The translations under genes were made by a program, and so were the position numbers. The notes beneath the pieces were generated by a model. The model did not search any database. It was not told where the DNA came from and saw nothing but the letters and a program-made list of their open reading frames with translations. From contig CAAFWA010000189.1 in assembly GCA_900766635.1 (NCBI GenBank), positions 1-7,675 of the forward strand: DNA of 7,675 nt. Reading direction: 5' to 3'. Source of the stretch: an uncultured Acinetobacter sp. (GTDB lineage Bacteria > Pseudomonadota > Gammaproteobacteria > Pseudomonadales > Moraxellaceae). Positions 6,424 through 7,675 of this stretch are shown in pieces. Each line of letters begins with the position of its first letter. The stretch's first letter is position 1.

Positions 6424-7389
6424 ATGAATTCTACCCAACAATGGCAAGCCGTGACGTGGTTCGAAGTTGATGAACACCAAGACGGACAGCGTATTGATAA
6501 CTTTTTATTTAGCCGTTTAAAAGGCGTGCCAAAAAGCCGAATTTACCGTTTAATTCGTGAGGGTCAGGTGCGCATTAACAAAAAGCGCATTAAAGCCGAA
6601 ACCAAACTCCAAATTGGTGATCAAATTCGTGTTGCGCCAATTCGTTTTGAGCAAAAAGAAGAAGCTGTGCCTGTATCGGATAAAGTTGCACAAGGTTTAT
6701 TGGCCCGTGTGGTGTATGAAGATGAGGGCTTAATGGTCGTCAATAAACCATCAGGAATTGCGGTTCATGGTGGTAGTGGCGTGGCGTATGGCTTAATTGA
6801 GGGTTTACGTGCTGCAAGCGGTAAAAAGTATTTAGAACTCATTCATCGTATTGACCGTGATACTTCAGGTTTGGTGATGATTTCAAAAAAACGTAGCGTA
6901 CTCAAAACTCTACAAGACATGCTGCGTGAGCATAAAATTCAAAAAACCTATGCTGCTGTGGTTAAAGGTAAAGTCGCTTTAGATAAACAGCTGATTGACC
7001 AACCACTACATCGTTATGAATTACCTAATGGTGAACGCCGTGTGCGCGTGTCTAAAGAGGGTAAAGAGTCGAAAACCCAGTGGAACGTTAAAGAGCGTTT
7101 TATGCATGCCACTTTGGTGCATGCTTCACCATTGTCAGGTCGTACGCACCAAATTCGTGTGCACGGTTTAAGCATTGGTCATCCTTTGGTGGGTGATGAA
7201 AAGTATGGTCATGAAACTGAATATCGTGGGCCAAAGCCACGTCGTTTATGCTTACATGCCATGCGTCTTGAAATTCCGGGCTATCCTGTGATTGAAGCAC
7301 CATTGCCTGAAGATATGCAAAGCATCGTGGCGCAATTGCGTGCGCAAAAGGCCGATCCTGTGATTGTGCCTGATGTAGATGACGAATAA
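6424..7389 (+). CDS. rluC: 23S rRNA pseudouridine synthase RluC
   Basis: RluC isomerises uridines of 23S rRNA to pseudouridine; in E. coli these are U955, U2504 and U2580 near the peptidyl-transferase centre. The 321-residue protein has an N-terminal S4 RNA-binding domain (about 20-75; GQRIDNFL, KGVPKSRIYRLIR, VRINKKRIK). The RluA-type catalytic domain follows, with VVNKPSGIAVHGGSG (105-119), the catalytic motif HRIDRDTSG (141-149, nucleophile Asp144, same number as in E. coli RluC) and GRTHQIRVH (239-247). The length is normal and the gene is intact. ATG 6424 is the only start candidate in a short upstream frame, but its ribosome-binding site is poor: AGG lies about 13 bases away. It is divergent from rne, a pairing also known in E. 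coli and Pseudomonas. The HAD gene follows 128 bp later on the same strand. Confidence 0.96.
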   Translation: MNSTQQWQAVTWFEVDEHQDGQRIDNFLFSRLKGVPKSRIYRLIREGQVRINKKRIKAETKLQIGDQIRVAPIRFEQKEEAVPVSDKVAQGLLARVVYEDEGLMVVNKPSGIAVHGGSGVAYGLIEGLRAASGKKYLELIHRIDRDTSGLVMISKKRSVLKTLQDMLREHKIQKTYAAVVKGKVALDKQLIDQPLHRYELPNGERRVRVSKEGKESKTQWNVKERFMHATLVHASPLSGRTHQIRVHGLSIGHPLVGDEKYGHETEYRGPKPRRLCLHAMRLEIPGYPVIEAPLPEDMQSIVAQLRAQKADPVIVPDVDDE

Positions 7390-7426
7390 GCCTGTTTGAG
7401 CTTCTATGATCTAAGCAAACTAAAGT

Positions 7427-7485
7427 AGCGCAAGTGTGGGTCATCAATAAATCGCTTTTGTTTATTGATAGGCAACACCTGCGCT
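7427..7485. repeat. 59-bp imperfect hairpin between rluC and the HAD gene
   Basis: The inner arms ATCAATAAA (7443-7451) and TTTATTGAT (7461-7469) are perfect over 9 bp. The outer arms AGCGCA-A-GTGT (7427-7437) and ACAC-C-TGCGCT (7476-7485, one unpaired position each side) give 10 more pairs. No clean T-run follows on either strand (only TTTGCTTTA on the plus side), so it is not a standard terminator. It could be a processing stem in a bicistronic rluC-HAD mRNA or a copy of a dispersed palindromic element. Confidence 0.6.
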
Positions 7486-7517
7486 TTGCTTTATCTACGG
7501 CATTTGAGGAAAAAGAT

Positions 7518-7675
7518 ATGGCGTTGGCCGTAAAACTGATTATTTTTGATTGGGATGGCACACTGTTTGACTCGGTGGGACAAATTGTGGCGAGTTTGCA
7601 ATTTGCTGCGCAGCAATTTAAACAACCTCTTAGTGATGAAGATGCCAAAAGTATTATTGGCTTAGGTCTGCCTGA
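7518..7675 (+). CDS. HAD-superfamily hydrolase, phosphoglycolate-phosphatase-like (partial, runs off the window)
   Basis: Only the first 52 codons are present; the 3' end lies beyond the window. The start ATG 7518-7520 has GAGGA seven bases upstream. The frame gives VKLIIFDWDGTLFDS, which is HAD motif I. Asp11 is the expected nucleophile and Asp13 the general acid (DxDGT). The following helical, Gln-rich stretch fits the cap insertion of subfamily IA (Gph/PGP type). Such enzymes dephosphorylate small phosphorylated metabolites, so a phosphatase is likely, but the substrate cannot be assigned from this fragment. A HAD gene downstream of rluC is, as I recall, also seen in Pseudomonas. Confidence 0.88.
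   Translation, partial: MALAVKLIIFDWDGTLFDSVGQIVASLQFAAQQFKQPLSDEDAKSIIGLGLP

Noticed and set aside
7100..7648. Minus-strand 182-codon open frame across the rluC end and the HAD start
   Set aside because: It overlaps two clearly identified genes on the other strand, and its translation has no recognisable family features.

Overview
The window looks like chromosomal DNA of an Acinetobacter-type gammaproteobacterium (Moraxellaceae, Pseudomonadales). Reasons are the AT-leaning base use, the RNase E sequence (an MKRMLINAT start, then a long scaffold rich in Gln, Ala and Val), and the divergent rne / rluC / HAD-phosphatase order, which as I recall is shared with Pseudomonas. The genus is inferred from recalled protein similarity, not from a search.

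Layout. Positions 8-183 hold two identical tRNA-Lys(UUU) genes in tandem on the minus strand, with their own promoter just upstream (204-231). Next, on the same strand, are a FATP/FadD-type long-chain acyl-CoA synthetase (308-2149) and the full-length RNase E gene rne (2307-5690). A strong cUUCGg-loop terminator at 2249-2278 separates those two genes, so they are probably separate transcription units. A 733-bp intergenic region (5691-6423) divides rne from the divergent plus-strand genes. These are rluC (6424-7389), a 23S rRNA pseudouridine synthase, and the first 52 codons of a HAD-family phosphatase (7518 to the window end).

How it fits together. Most of the window serves RNA metabolism and translation: tRNA genes, the main mRNA- and rRNA-processing endonuclease, and an rRNA modification enzyme. 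The acyl-CoA synthetase is unrelated fatty-acid metabolism. The coding genes all look intact and ordinary, with no mobile element, CRISPR array or phage gene.

The most interesting part is the rne-rluC intergenic region. It contains many perfect inverted repeats, including one closing a roughly 116-nt multibranch domain. It also contains a minus-strand intrinsic-terminator-like hairpin (6077-6096) flanked by segments that can pair in mutually exclusive ways. In E. coli a long structured rne leader mediates RNase E autoregulation, and this region is a good candidate for an analogous leader, possibly with attenuation. The RNase E scaffold also has notable short motifs: two NDPR/RRR boxes, one hydrophobic island, a membrane-anchor-like segment and an AT-hook-like C-terminus.
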